A DNA stretch of 25,517 nt from Tannerellaceae bacterium (GCA_031267205.1 JAIRZN010000010.1:1-25517), one strand, 5' to 3'; positions 8,183 to 16,698 are shown, numbered from the stretch's first letter. Numbers and translations are program-made. The notes: generated by a model not told the origin, from the sequence alone.

Positions 8183-8724
8183 ATCAATTTGTTAGCGGTT
8201 ATGATGTCTATCAGTTTACGTTTGCCGCGCAGGTACTGCGTACGTACGCTTGCGGGCTGTATGTCGAGTATGGAAGCGATTTCTTCCGTGTCGTATCCTT
8301 CAAAAAGGTAGAGCGACAGGACGACCCTGTATCCCGCCGGCAGTTTTTGCATAGCCTCTTTAACCTGTCCGACGTTATAGGAGATGGATTCTTCGCATGG
8401 TTCATCCTCCTCCTCGTAAGGCGTAGCATAATCGGGCGAGAAATCTTCCCACTCCGGTTTTTGCCGCCTTACGAAGTCGATGGCCGTATGTACGGCGATG
8501 CGGTGTATCCATGCTTCAAAGTTTTGCCCGTCCCGGAAGAGGTCCAAGCGGTTGAATACTTTAAGGAAAGCGTCCTGCATGGATTCTTCGGCATCCATTC
8601 TACTGCCTGTAATACGCAGGCAGGCCGTGTATAGCTTGGGTGCATATTTTTTGTAAAGGCGTAGTTGCGCCGGTTTGTTTCTGCGGCGGCAGGCCTCGAT
8701 CAGGTATTCGTTTGATTCTTCCAT
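8170..8724 (-). CDS. ECF-type RNA polymerase sigma-70 factor
   Basis: A group IV (extracytoplasmic function) sigma factor of 184 residues. Region 2 spans the segment with DAEESMQDAFLKVFNRLD and FEAWIHRIAVHTAIDFVRR, the core-binding and -10 recognition part. Region 4 is LPAGYRVVLSLYLFEGYDTEEIASIL followed by SVRTQYLRGKRKL, the -35 helix-turn-helix. I chose ATG at 8724 (MEESNEYLIEACRRRN) because it matches where the family begins; an upstream ATG at 8763 would add 13 residues without homology. It heads an operon with a membrane anti-sigma-like protein and an exported solenoid protein, which implies control by an envelope signal. Regulon unknown. Confidence 0.93.
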   Translation of the reverse strand: MEESNEYLIEACRRRNKPAQLRLYKKYAPKLYTACLRITGSRMDAEESMQDAFLKVFNRLDLFRDGQNFEAWIHRIAVHTAIDFVRRQKPEWEDFSPDYATPYEEEDEPCEESISYNVGQVKEAMQKLPAGYRVVLSLYLFEGYDTEEIASILDIQPASVRTQYLRGKRKLIDIITANKLIWTN

Positions 8725-8780
8725 TTGCTTATATAAACGATGAAGTATATACAAACGTTGCATCAGGGCAAAGTGTATAT

Positions 8781-8809
8781 AAAAAAAAGAAAGGCATCAT
8801 CGCGACGCC
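8781..8809 (-). terminator. Rho-independent terminator of the NigD-like gene
   Basis: Read on the minus strand, GGCGTC and GATGCC (one G-U pair) form a 6-bp stem with a 5-base loop, followed by TTTC and eight T residues. It lies about 50 bp beyond the stop of the 8858-9592 gene and would separate that transcript from the ECF operon downstream. Confidence 0.75.
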
Positions 8810-8857
8810 CCTCTCTCTGAACTAAAATGATAAAAATAAAAGTTATGTGGGAAGGTG

Positions 8858-9592
8858 TTATTCCATATTCTTAAGACTGATTTTATCAAAATTTAGTTCT
8901 GGCCTTGTTTCTGTACTTCGTCCTGAATTATATTTTTTCTCAATTTCTTTCACTCCGTCAAAGGTATTAACCTTAACCGTCAGCGTCACGTCTTCGCCAT
9001 TCGTATTTATCTGCGACAAGTCGAAAGCTACGATTCCGTAACGCAGGTAGGATGAGTTATCCTTGAAGGCGTTGTGCCGGAACTCTACCCTGTAAGGGGT
9101 GTCCGACGCCGTCACGTCAGGTATAAGATTTACGAAATGTTTGACATTCCCGCTGAAGTAAGCCTTGAACAGTATATTAAGGAATCCGTCGCCTATCCAC
9201 ATACCGGCTATTCCTACAGGGTCGTTGCCGTACTCGGCGTCGTTGTCTTTCCCCATATTCGCAGCAAGTTGCTTGGTGAGGATCGTATCTATCCTGTTCA
9301 GTTTAACGGCGTGATCATAACCCTGGAAATTATCGCCCAGTATCGTATAATTGATCTGTACGCGCTGAGGCTTGTCCGGCCGGAAGTAAATATGCAGCGG
9401 AGCCGCCGGCCATAAGGTTGTACTATCGTCTAACGTAAGGTAAAACGTATCATCGCCCAACGGCCTTGCCGTAGCGATAGACATCCATACATTGTCTAAG
9501 GAATATCCATGATCATCATTCAGGCACGAATTAAACGTGAGGTTAGCCGCCGCTAACCCCGCTAATGCATAAAAAAATCTCAACGTCTTCAT
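8858..9592 (-). CDS. NigD-like lipoprotein
   Basis: The 244-residue product carries a lipoprotein signal (MKTLRFFYALAGLAAANLTFNSC) with the acylated Cys at about 23, so it should be anchored in the envelope. The body matches the NigD-like family of Bacteroidales: SLDNVWMSIAT, a YLTLDDSTTLWPAAP segment, VQINYTILGD, then MWIGDGFLNILF and KHFVNLI. NigD was named from a bacteriocin-linked operon, but most family members have no proven function and none of the other nig genes is here. I preferred ATG 9592 to the upstream ATG at 9607 because it gives a clean signal peptide. A weak -7-like TCCCTTTG lies at 9657-9664 on the minus strand. Confidence 0.85.
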   Translation of the reverse strand: MKTLRFFYALAGLAAANLTFNSCLNDDHGYSLDNVWMSIATARPLGDDTFYLTLDDSTTLWPAAPLHIYFRPDKPQRVQINYTILGDNFQGYDHAVKLNRIDTILTKQLAANMGKDNDAEYGNDPVGIAGMWIGDGFLNILFKAYFSGNVKHFVNLIPDVTASDTPYRVEFRHNAFKDNSSYLRYGIVAFDLSQINTNGEDVTLTVKVNTFDGVKEIEKKYNSGRSTETRPELNFDKISLKNME

Positions 9593-9719
9593 AGAATTAA
9601 ATATCATTACATAAAAAGTTTCATAATCATAGATGTGGGCATGTGTAAAAATGCTGCAAAGGGAAATCTATAAAAAAGTTAATAATAATACCCGCACATA
9701 TTAACAGAATGAAAAAACA

Positions 9720-9727
9720 TACCTTTG
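9720..9727 (+). promoter_or_regulatory. Putative -7 box for the M3 peptidase gene
   Basis: TACCTTTG matches TAnnTTTG exactly and ends 29 bases before the ATG at 9757. No clear TTTG is present at -33. The sequence is identical to the box proposed for mfd. Confidence 0.5.
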
Positions 9728-9756
9728 TAATCTAACAAATTATTTAACAATTAGAG

Positions 9757-11898
9757 ATGAAGAAGAATACGACTATCGCTGCCGGACTGGCAGCCGCGCT
9801 GCTTGGCGCATGTTCAGTGTCTGATAAAAAGTCAGACGGTAACGACACGGACAACCCGTTCTTTACGGAGTATACTACGCCTTTCGGAGTGCCGCCCTTC
9901 GACAAGATTGAGATCGGGCATTATAAACCCGCTATCTTAAAAGGTATAGAGGAGCAGTCAAAGGAAATAGAATCTATCGTCAGCCAAACGGAAGAGCCGA
10001 CGTTTGAAAACACCATTGTCGCTTTGGATCAGAGCGGCGAACTGCTGAGTAAGGCTATAATCGTCTTTTCAGCCCAGAACAGCGCAAATACCAATGACGA
10101 GATGGAAAATCTCAGCCGGGAACTTTCGCCCCTGCTATCGCAACACAGTGATAATATATCGCTGAATCCGGCGCTGTTCGCCCGCGTAAAAACATTATAC
10201 GACAAACGCTCAAGCTTAGGCTTAGACAAAGAGCAGGCTAAATTACTGGAAGAAACCTACAAGGATTTTGTGCGTGGCGGAGCCAACCTCAGCGTCGACG
10301 ACCAGGCTAAGCTACGTGAACTGAACAGCCAGGTGGCTCTCTTGCAGCTAACCTTCGGGCAAAATATGCTGAAGGAAACTAACGCCTTCCAACTCATTAT
10401 AGACAACGAGGCAGACTTGTCCGGCCTTACCGAAGCGCAGGTCGCCAATGCCGCCGATGCTGCTCAAAAGGCCGGATTGGAAGGGAAATGGCTCTTTACG
10501 CTGCAAAACCCCAGCATCATGCCTTTCTTGCAAAACTCCGACAATCGCCAGCTTCGCGAAAGGATATTGAAAGGCTATCTCATGCGCGGCAATAACAATA
10601 ATGAGAACGATAACAAGGACGTAGTGAAACAACTCGTCACCCTTCGCCTCGAAAAAGCCAAGCTGATGGGATATGCCGATTTCGCTTCCTTCGTGCTCGA
10701 AGAACGCATGGCCAAGAACTCCAATAATGTCTATGCACTCTTAGACGAGCTCTGGACGCCTTCCATCAGGGTAGCCAAACAGGAACTGTCGGACATCCAG
10801 AACGAAATAAAGAAAGAGGGCAACACCTTTGCCGCCGAAGGATGGGACTGGCGTTACTACTTCGAGAAAGCCAAGAAAGCCAAGTTCGACTTGGACGAGG
10901 GCCAGGTTCGCCCATACCTCAAGCTCGAAAACGTTCGCGAAGGAGCTTTCTACGTAGCCAACAAGCTATATGGTATCACCTTCACGCCTATCGAAAACAT
11001 ACCGCTCCCGCATCCCGAAGCGCTGGCCTTTGAATGTACCGACGTCGACGGGACGCATCTCGGAGTGTTGTACATGGACTTCTTCCCGCGCGCAAGCAAA
11101 CGGGGCGGAGCATGGTGCGGTGGCTACCGCTCTCAGAAATATAAAGACGGCCAGCGGGTAGCTCCCGTCGTCACCATAGTATGCAACTTTACGCCTCCTG
11201 CAGCCGGAGAACCTGCACTGCTGAGCGTAGACGAGGCCGAAACGTTGTTTCATGAGTTCGGACACGGGCTTCACAGTCTCTTCCGCGACGTCCATTACAG
11301 CGGAATAGCCGGTGTGCCCCGCGATTTCGTAGAGCTTCCCTCGCAAGTCATGGAACACTGGGTGCTGGAGCCTGAAGTCCTGAAGGTATATGCCAGACAT
11401 TACCAGACAGGCGAAGAGATCCCTGCAGAATTGATCGGAAAATTAGACAAGGCGAGCAAATACGGTCAAGGCTTTGCCACCACAGAATACCTCGCCGCCT
11501 CGCTGCTGGATATGGATTATCACGTGTTGCAGAATCTGCCTGCCAATAAGGAAAACGTAAGCCTTGATGTGGTTGCCTTCGAGGCCGAAACCCTCAACAA
11601 ACGCGGCTTGCTCCCGCAGATACCTCCACGATACCGCTCGACCTACTTCAGCCACACAATGGGCGGGGGTTACACTGCCGGATATTACAGCTATATATGG
11701 TCTGAAGTCCTCGATGCCGACGCCTTTGAAGCCTTCAAGGAAACAGGCGACATATTCAACCCCGAAGTGGCCGACCGTTTCCGTAAATACGTACTGACGC
11801 CGGGCGGTATAGACGACGCAATGGATATGTACAAAAACTTCCGCGGCAAGGAACCCGGAACAGGGCCTTTATTACAGAACAGGGGCTTGACGAATTGA
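9757..11898 (+). CDS. dcp: M3-family peptidyl-dipeptidase (Dcp-like) lipoprotein
   Basis: A zinc metallopeptidase of 713 residues in the thimet oligopeptidase/Dcp family, which trims dipeptides from the C-termini of oligopeptides. The zinc motif is HEFGH at residues 499-503 (ETLFHEFGHGLHSLF), with the third ligand probably Glu526 in RDFVELPSQ. The substrate-binding tail segment YFSHTMGGGYTAGYYSYIW is intact. The loop between HEXXH and the third ligand is two residues shorter than I recall for E. coli Dcp. The N-terminus has a lipobox LLGAC with Cys19, so unlike cytosolic Dcp it should be tethered in the envelope, where it could process peptides for uptake. It converges on the hybrid regulator, separated by a strong terminator. 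Confidence 0.95.
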   Translation: MKKNTTIAAGLAAALLGACSVSDKKSDGNDTDNPFFTEYTTPFGVPPFDKIEIGHYKPAILKGIEEQSKEIESIVSQTEEPTFENTIVALDQSGELLSKAIIVFSAQNSANTNDEMENLSRELSPLLSQHSDNISLNPALFARVKTLYDKRSSLGLDKEQAKLLEETYKDFVRGGANLSVDDQAKLRELNSQVALLQLTFGQNMLKETNAFQLIIDNEADLSGLTEAQVANAADAAQKAGLEGKWLFTLQNPSIMPFLQNSDNRQLRERILKGYLMRGNNNNENDNKDVVKQLVTLRLEKAKLMGYADFASFVLEERMAKNSNNVYALLDELWTPSIRVAKQELSDIQNEIKKEGNTFAAEGWDWRYYFEKAKKAKFDLDEGQVRPYLKLENVREGAFYVANKLYGITFTPIENIPLPHPEALAFECTDVDGTHLGVLYMDFFPRASKRGGAWCGGYRSQKYKDGQRVAPVVTIVCNFTPPAAGEPALLSVDEAETLFHEFGHGLHSLFRDVHYSGIAGVPRDFVELPSQVMEHWVLEPEVLKVYARHYQTGEEIPAELIGKLDKASKYGQGFATTEYLAASLLDMDYHVLQNLPANKENVSLDVVAFEAETLNKRGLLPQIPPRYRSTYFSHTMGGGYTAGYYSYIWSEVLDADAFEAFKETGDIFNPEVADRFRKYVLTPGGIDDAMDMYKNFRGKEPGTGPLLQNRGLTN

Positions 11899-11924
11899 TG
11901 CGGCGGGAGAATATTCCCAATTAG

Positions 11925-11969
11925 AAAGGCCGGAACCGGGCGTTGCACTCCTCCCTGTTCCGGCCTTTT
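11925..11969 (+). terminator. Terminator of the M3 peptidase gene
   Basis: A perfect 12-bp stem, AAAGGCCGGAAC (11925-11936) with GTTCCGGCCTTT (11957-11968), encloses a 20-base loop and ends in four T. It starts 26 bp after the stop codon. The symmetric A/T ends allow weak action on the opposite strand as well. The remaining spacer to 12177 shows no gene or other element that I can support. Confidence 0.75.
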
Positions 11970-12177
11970 CCGTTCTCATTAGTGGCGGTCTTGTCAATAA
12001 AAACTTGTTGAACCTTTTACCTATAAAGAATTGAAAACTATTGTCCTATTTTCGATTCGTAAATGTACTGCAATTCCCACAAAGAGAAGGAGACGGAATG
12101 ATAAGGCTTTGCGGACTGTTTGTTGCCCGGCGGTGTCGTTTTGTTAACAAATAGCGTATGAATTGTTCCCTCCCCCT

Positions 12178-15100
12178 TCAAGGAAGGTTATATTGCGAGG
12201 GCAGAACGCCAAATTCGTCCTTGAAGTATTTGCGGAAATACTTCGGGTTATTGAATCCTACCTCGTAGGCGATTTCCGATACCGTCAGGCGGCTTTCCTT
12301 CAAGAGCTGGGCGGCCCGCTTGAGGCGTATGATGCGGATAAACTCTATCGGCGTCTTGCCCGTTAGCGACGATAGCTTCTTGTACAGTTGCACGCGGCTC
12401 ATTCCGAGTTCACGGCTTAGCTCTCCTACCGAGAGGCTGGGGTTGGAGATGTTTTCTTCGGTATATTCTATGGCTTTCTTTATTAACTGCTCGTCGAGGG
12501 AGTTTACGGCTATTTTCGATGGCTCTATGCGTATTTGTTTATCAAGCAAGTCTTGTTTGAGTTTGTACAGCTCTATCAGGTTGCGTATCTTGACTTGCAG
12601 GATGTCCTGGTTAAACGGTTTTGTGATATAGTCGTCGGCTCCGGCGGTTAGTCCTTCGAGCTTGCTTTCTTCGCCTGTCTTTGCCGTTAGGAGGATGAGG
12701 GGTATGTGCGACGTGCGGATGTCGTTTTTTATCTTCCTGCTCATTTCTATCCCGTCCATACGCGGCATCATTACGTCCGAGATAATAATGTCGGGCATTT
12801 CCCTTAGAGCCGTCTCTAATCCTTCTTCGCCGTCGGCAGCTTGCAGTATGTCGTAGCTTTCCTTAAGGCGGGAGCTGATAAGGTCTCGCAGGTCTTTATT
12901 GTCTTCCACGATGAGGAGCCTGGGGGAGTTGTCGCGCTTGAATTGGGCGTCGAAGGCGGCGTCTTCGGCGTTCGTATCTCTCTCGTCAGGCAACGTGGCG
13001 GATTTGCCTGCCTCACGGCTTATGTCTAAGGGGAGTATTACTACAAAACGGGAGCCTCCCTGCGGTATGTTTTCGGCCCATATCTCGCCACCGTGCAGCG
13101 TCACGAACTCTTTTGATATATGCAGGCCGATTCCGCTGCCCTGGTAATTATTGTCGCCGTCTTCGCGTTTTACACGGTAGAAGCGTTCGAATATATTTTT
13201 CAACTCGTTCTCCGGTATGCCGATGCCGGTGTCGGTGATGTCGATGCGTATACTGTTCCCGTCCGCTTGCGAGAGGCTGACTTGTATGGAGCCTTCGGCG
13301 GGAGTAAACTTGTAGGCGTTTGAGAGGATGTTGATGAAGACTTTGGATAATTTTTCGGCGTCGAACGACATGTACAGTTGGTCGGCGTCGGTCTGGAAGT
13401 CGAAGGAGATACCTTTTCTTGCTATTCCGGCGGCGAAGAGCTCTACCTGCTGCTTTATGAAAAGGACGATGTCGCCGATTGACTTATGGAGCATAGGCGC
13501 GCCGGCATCTAATTTGCGGAAGTCGAGCAGTTGGTTGACTAACGTCAGCAGATGGGTGGCGTTACGGCGTATGATGGCGAGGAGTTCTTTATCTTCGTCC
13601 GTTTTTGTTTTATTGAGAAGATCTTCCAACGGTGAAAGGATTAGTGTTAGCGGCGTGCGGAACTCGTGGCTGATATTGGTGAAAAAGCGCAGTTTCATCT
13701 CGTCCATCTCCATATGTTGCCTGACTTGCATCTTCTCCCTGGCATCGGATAGCTTCCTCTCCGAGCTTTTGCTTATACGGCGGAAGACGCATGCGGCGCC
13801 TGCAAGTGCAACGACGGCGTATAGCGTCCATGCCCAGACGGTTCTCCAGAACGGAGGCAGGATGTTTATGCGGACTACTAACGGCTCGGAGCTTTCTACG
13901 CCGTCGTTATTGACGGCCTTCAGGTATAGGGTATACTTGCCGGGGTTGAGGTTGGTGTAGGTGACTCTGCGGCTGTCGCGACCTGTTTCAAACCATTGGT
14001 CGTTGAATCCTTCGAGCTTGTAGTAGTAGCGCGATTTGTTGGGTATGCAGTAGTCGAGAGCAGCGAACGACAGGGTGAAGTAGTTATCCGTATAATGGAG
14101 GTTGATTTCTTTCGTCTGGGCGATGCTCTTGTCCAATATTATGCGGCCCTTGTAAGGCTCCTGCGGCCTGATGCTTTTGTTGTATATCTGAAAATTCGTT
14201 GCGATGATGTGCGGGATGTTATTGTTGTAGATGATGTCGGTAGGGGTGAAGATATTGTACCCATACGAGCCTCCGAATATAAGCTCGGAGCGCGAGGAGA
14301 AACAGGCGGCGTTATAGTTGAACATATCGCCCTGAAGCCCCTCCGAACTGTCGTAGCTCAGGAGGTCGTAGAAGTAGCCGGGCTTCTCGTTGGAGACGGA
14401 TACCTTTACTTTCGTAAGGCCGCGGTTAGTCGCTATCCACATATTGTGCTCCGAATCCTCCAGTATGCTTTGTACGAGTTCGGACGATAGCCCGCTGCCG
14501 GAGATAAAGACCTGTATGTTCCCGGCGTATGGGTTGAAGACGAAAAGACCGTTCTTCGTACCTATCCACAGCAGTCCGCGACTGTCTTCGTACAGGTTAT
14601 TGATGTCGTTACGGCTTAGCTGTATGTCGTCGAATATTTCCTTTTCGTACAAAGCCAGGCTGTCGCTTTCGGTATCATATACGTATAGGCCGCTTTGCGA
14701 GCCGATGAGCATGTCGCCCGACTTTGTTTCTATTATGCTGTAAACAGAGCCTTTGGTATCGAGATGCTTGATCTTCTCTCCGCTACGGGTGTCGAGCGTC
14801 ACGACGCCTCCGTTGAGCGTCCCGACCCAGAGGTTATTCCGGCGGTCGCATCTGAGCACCCAAGCGTTGTTGTCGGTCAGTATGCCGGGGCGGGTGGCGG
14901 CGTTGTAGTGAGTGAACGTCTTCCCATCGAAACGGTCAAGACCTGACAAGTAATAGCCTATCCACAAACATCCCTGAGCGTCGCCCGCCAGGCTTACGAT
15001 TATATCCCCCGCCGGAGAATTATCGTCGTCCGGCTTATGCGTGTACGAGACGTATTCGCCCTTCCCGCGGTCGAAGTATAGCAGCCCGCCCCCATTTGTT

Positions 15101-16266
15101 CCGAGCCATAGGTTATTGTCCGATGATTCGTAAAAGCAGTTAATATCCCTGAAAGGCATCTCGATTTTCTCCGTCCTCATATTAAATTTATAGATACTCT
15201 CGTGATAGTAGCAGACGCCTTTCTTGTATGTCCCTATCCAGACGATTCCCGTATTGTCGCGGTAGATGCTCTTTATGGCGTTTTCGCCGAGGCTGTGCGA
15301 ATCTTGTTCATCGTGCAGGAGGATAGATATTACCCCTCCCGCCGACTTGCTGATCAGGTTTACGCCGCCATGGTCGGTGCCGACCCATATATTCCCCTTG
15401 TCGTCTTCCTCGACAGCCGTAACGACGTTGTTGGATATCCGGTAAGGCTGAGCGGCCGAGGTTGAGTAATTCCTCCATACGTCGCCCGTAGCGTTGTAAT
15501 GAGCCAAGCCGTAATGTATGCCGATGCCGTAGACCCAGACGTCGCCCGAAGCGTCGATGAATAGCCTGAGATTCCTTTCGCTTCGCAAACGTGCGGCATG
15601 ATGGAGGGTCGAATCGCGCCTGATTATCTTGTTCGATTGAGCTTCCATACATTCCACAACGCCGTTATCGAACAAAAACCAATAGCGGTTCTGCCCCTGC
15701 CGAATGTCGCGGATCACCCCGTCGCTGAGGCCCCCCGGTTCGCCTTGCTTAAACACGGTACGCCGACCGCTTGCCACGTCGTACTTCCTGACATCGCCGT
15801 GAGCGGCAAACCAAAGATTTTTCCCAAAATCAATATACATAACCGCTTCGGAAGAGTTCCAGAAGTCCGCCGCCCCCGAATACTTCTCAAACCAAGCGTC
15901 GACATCCTCCTCAAACCGCTCGGTAGACGGATTATAGATGCAGTAACCCGAACGTGTCTTTATCCACAACATCCCATCCTTATCCTCCTGTATGATCTGG
16001 ACGTCATTATTGGACGTATTATGCGATTCGGCCGACAAATTCTGCTTATACGTTATTATCTCGTACCCGTCGTAGCGATTAAGGCCCGACGGCGCGCCGA
16101 ACCATATAAAGCCCGCCCTGTCCTTGTAAATACATTTAATCTCGCTGTTCGAAAGTCCCTTCGACGCATCCGTAGTGTTAAACCTATAAGTATCGACCGA
16201 GGCCGCCGGCTCCGCCCGAAGCATAAAAGCGCAACAAAAGGAAAGGAATAAGATACGTTTTATCAT
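12178..16266 (-). CDS. Hybrid two-component system regulator (sensor, kinase, receiver, AraC in one chain)
   Basis: A 1362-residue HTCS. A signal peptide is followed by about thirteen two-component propeller repeats (residues about 50-670; recurring W(I/V)GT..GG or close forms), forming a periplasmic sensor. A Y_Y_Y domain covers about 720-800. One membrane span lies at about 809-828. The HisKA motif FFTNISHEFRTP places the phospho-His at 867. The HATPase region has NAYKFTP, DTGIGIP and GSGIGLHISK. A receiver domain (about 1116-1230) has Asp1164 in IISDVMMPRMDG and Lys in ITKPFN. An AraC-type HTH covers about 1260-1362. Such proteins usually bind a sugar breakdown product and activate an adjacent polysaccharide locus. 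Here no susC/susD or glycosidase gene is adjacent within the window, so target and ligand are unknown. All key residues are intact. Confidence 0.97.
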   Translation of the reverse strand: MIKRILFLSFCCAFMLRAEPAASVDTYRFNTTDASKGLSNSEIKCIYKDRAGFIWFGAPSGLNRYDGYEIITYKQNLSAESHNTSNNDVQIIQEDKDGMLWIKTRSGYCIYNPSTERFEEDVDAWFEKYSGAADFWNSSEAVMYIDFGKNLWFAAHGDVRKYDVASGRRTVFKQGEPGGLSDGVIRDIRQGQNRYWFLFDNGVVECMEAQSNKIIRRDSTLHHAARLRSERNLRLFIDASGDVWVYGIGIHYGLAHYNATGDVWRNYSTSAAQPYRISNNVVTAVEEDDKGNIWVGTDHGGVNLISKSAGGVISILLHDEQDSHSLGENAIKSIYRDNTGIVWIGTYKKGVCYYHESIYKFNMRTEKIEMPFRDINCFYESSDNNLWLGTNGGGLLYFDRGKGEYVSYTHKPDDDNSPAGDIIVSLAGDAQGCLWIGYYLSGLDRFDGKTFTHYNAATRPGILTDNNAWVLRCDRRNNLWVGTLNGGVVTLDTRSGEKIKHLDTKGSVYSIIETKSGDMLIGSQSGLYVYDTESDSLALYEKEIFDDIQLSRNDINNLYEDSRGLLWIGTKNGLFVFNPYAGNIQVFISGSGLSSELVQSILEDSEHNMWIATNRGLTKVKVSVSNEKPGYFYDLLSYDSSEGLQGDMFNYNAACFSSRSELIFGGSYGYNIFTPTDIIYNNNIPHIIATNFQIYNKSIRPQEPYKGRIILDKSIAQTKEINLHYTDNYFTLSFAALDYCIPNKSRYYYKLEGFNDQWFETGRDSRRVTYTNLNPGKYTLYLKAVNNDGVESSEPLVVRINILPPFWRTVWAWTLYAVVALAGAACVFRRISKSSERKLSDAREKMQVRQHMEMDEMKLRFFTNISHEFRTPLTLILSPLEDLLNKTKTDEDKELLAIIRRNATHLLTLVNQLLDFRKLDAGAPMLHKSIGDIVLFIKQQVELFAAGIARKGISFDFQTDADQLYMSFDAEKLSKVFINILSNAYKFTPAEGSIQVSLSQADGNSIRIDITDTGIGIPENELKNIFERFYRVKREDGDNNYQGSGIGLHISKEFVTLHGGEIWAENIPQGGSRFVVILPLDISREAGKSATLPDERDTNAEDAAFDAQFKRDNSPRLLIVEDNKDLRDLISSRLKESYDILQAADGEEGLETALREMPDIIISDVMMPRMDGIEMSRKIKNDIRTSHIPLILLTAKTGEESKLEGLTAGADDYITKPFNQDILQVKIRNLIELYKLKQDLLDKQIRIEPSKIAVNSLDEQLIKKAIEYTEENISNPSLSVGELSRELGMSRVQLYKKLSSLTGKTPIEFIRIIRLKRAAQLLKESRLTVSEIAYEVGFNNPKYFRKYFKDEFGVLPSQYNLP

Positions 16267-16467
16267 GGTCTACTCTTAGTTTGTAAACGCAATATTACAA
16301 AAAAAACAAACACCTCCCCCGCTGCCGTCCGCCCCATCGCCTCTCCCAAAGGCATACTGATAGTAAGGGGCGACACAGGCCGGACACAAAAGGTAATCCT
16401 CCGGTAAAACGCCCCGGCATTGAACTAAACTGATAATTCCCTTGAAAATCATGGCGGGGTATGGAAA
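16267..16467. other. Spacer upstream of the hybrid regulator
   Basis: This 201-bp stretch should hold the promoter of the regulator gene, but I see no exact TAnnTTTG box; TACCTTTTG at about 16390-16398 on the minus strand has one extra base. A minus-strand open frame (16276-16647) runs through it from the adjacent array and stops 9 bp before the regulator start. I judge it to be a chance frame. Confidence 0.4.
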
Positions 16468-16629
16468 TATGTTGGTAACATAGAACTCTATGTTGGTAAC
16501 ATAGAACTCTATGTTGGCAACATACAACCCTATGTTGGTAACATAGAACTCTATGTTGTCAACATACAACCCTATGTTGGTAACATAGAACTCTATGTTG
16601 GTAACATAGAACTCTATGTTGGCAACATA
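16468..16629. repeat. Tandem array 3: 21-bp units, seven complete plus a partial
   Basis: Seven exact 21-bp units start at 16468, 16489, 16510, 16531, 16552, 16573 and 16594. A 15-bp partial unit fills 16615-16629. Type A has TATGTTGGTAACATA then GAACTC; type B has TATGTTGGCAACATA (once with GTC at the centre) then CAACCC. The order is A A B A B A A B. In type A the palindrome extends to TCTATGTTGGTAACATAGA, with 8-bp arms and a 3-base centre. Type A copies are identical, so the array is young or kept uniform. It lies 69 bp beyond the sprA stop and about 200 bp upstream of the hybrid regulator. Confidence 0.96.
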
Positions 16630-16698
16630 TATAATGGATAATGACAATTATTGTACGTTTCTTGCCTTAAGGCTTAACGTTTTGGGACAAATTTTCCT

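Noticed and set aside
8735..8763. ECF-type autoregulatory promoter (GCAAC, 17 bases, CGTTT) before the sigma gene on the minus strand
   Set aside because: Transcription would start about four bases before the chosen ATG, and both short boxes are common by chance. GTATATA-type repeats nearby are also low-complexity.
8858..9592. Bacteriocin (nig) operon
   Set aside because: Only a NigD-like lipoprotein is present. NigD-like genes are widespread in Bacteroidales without other bacteriocin genes, and no toxin or immunity partner is nearby.
12098..12154. 18-residue plus-strand frame after an AGAAGGAG stretch
   Set aside because: Too short, no similarity, and located in a spacer antisense to the regulator's 3' end. 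The purine stretch alone is weak evidence, especially in a phylum that rarely uses it.
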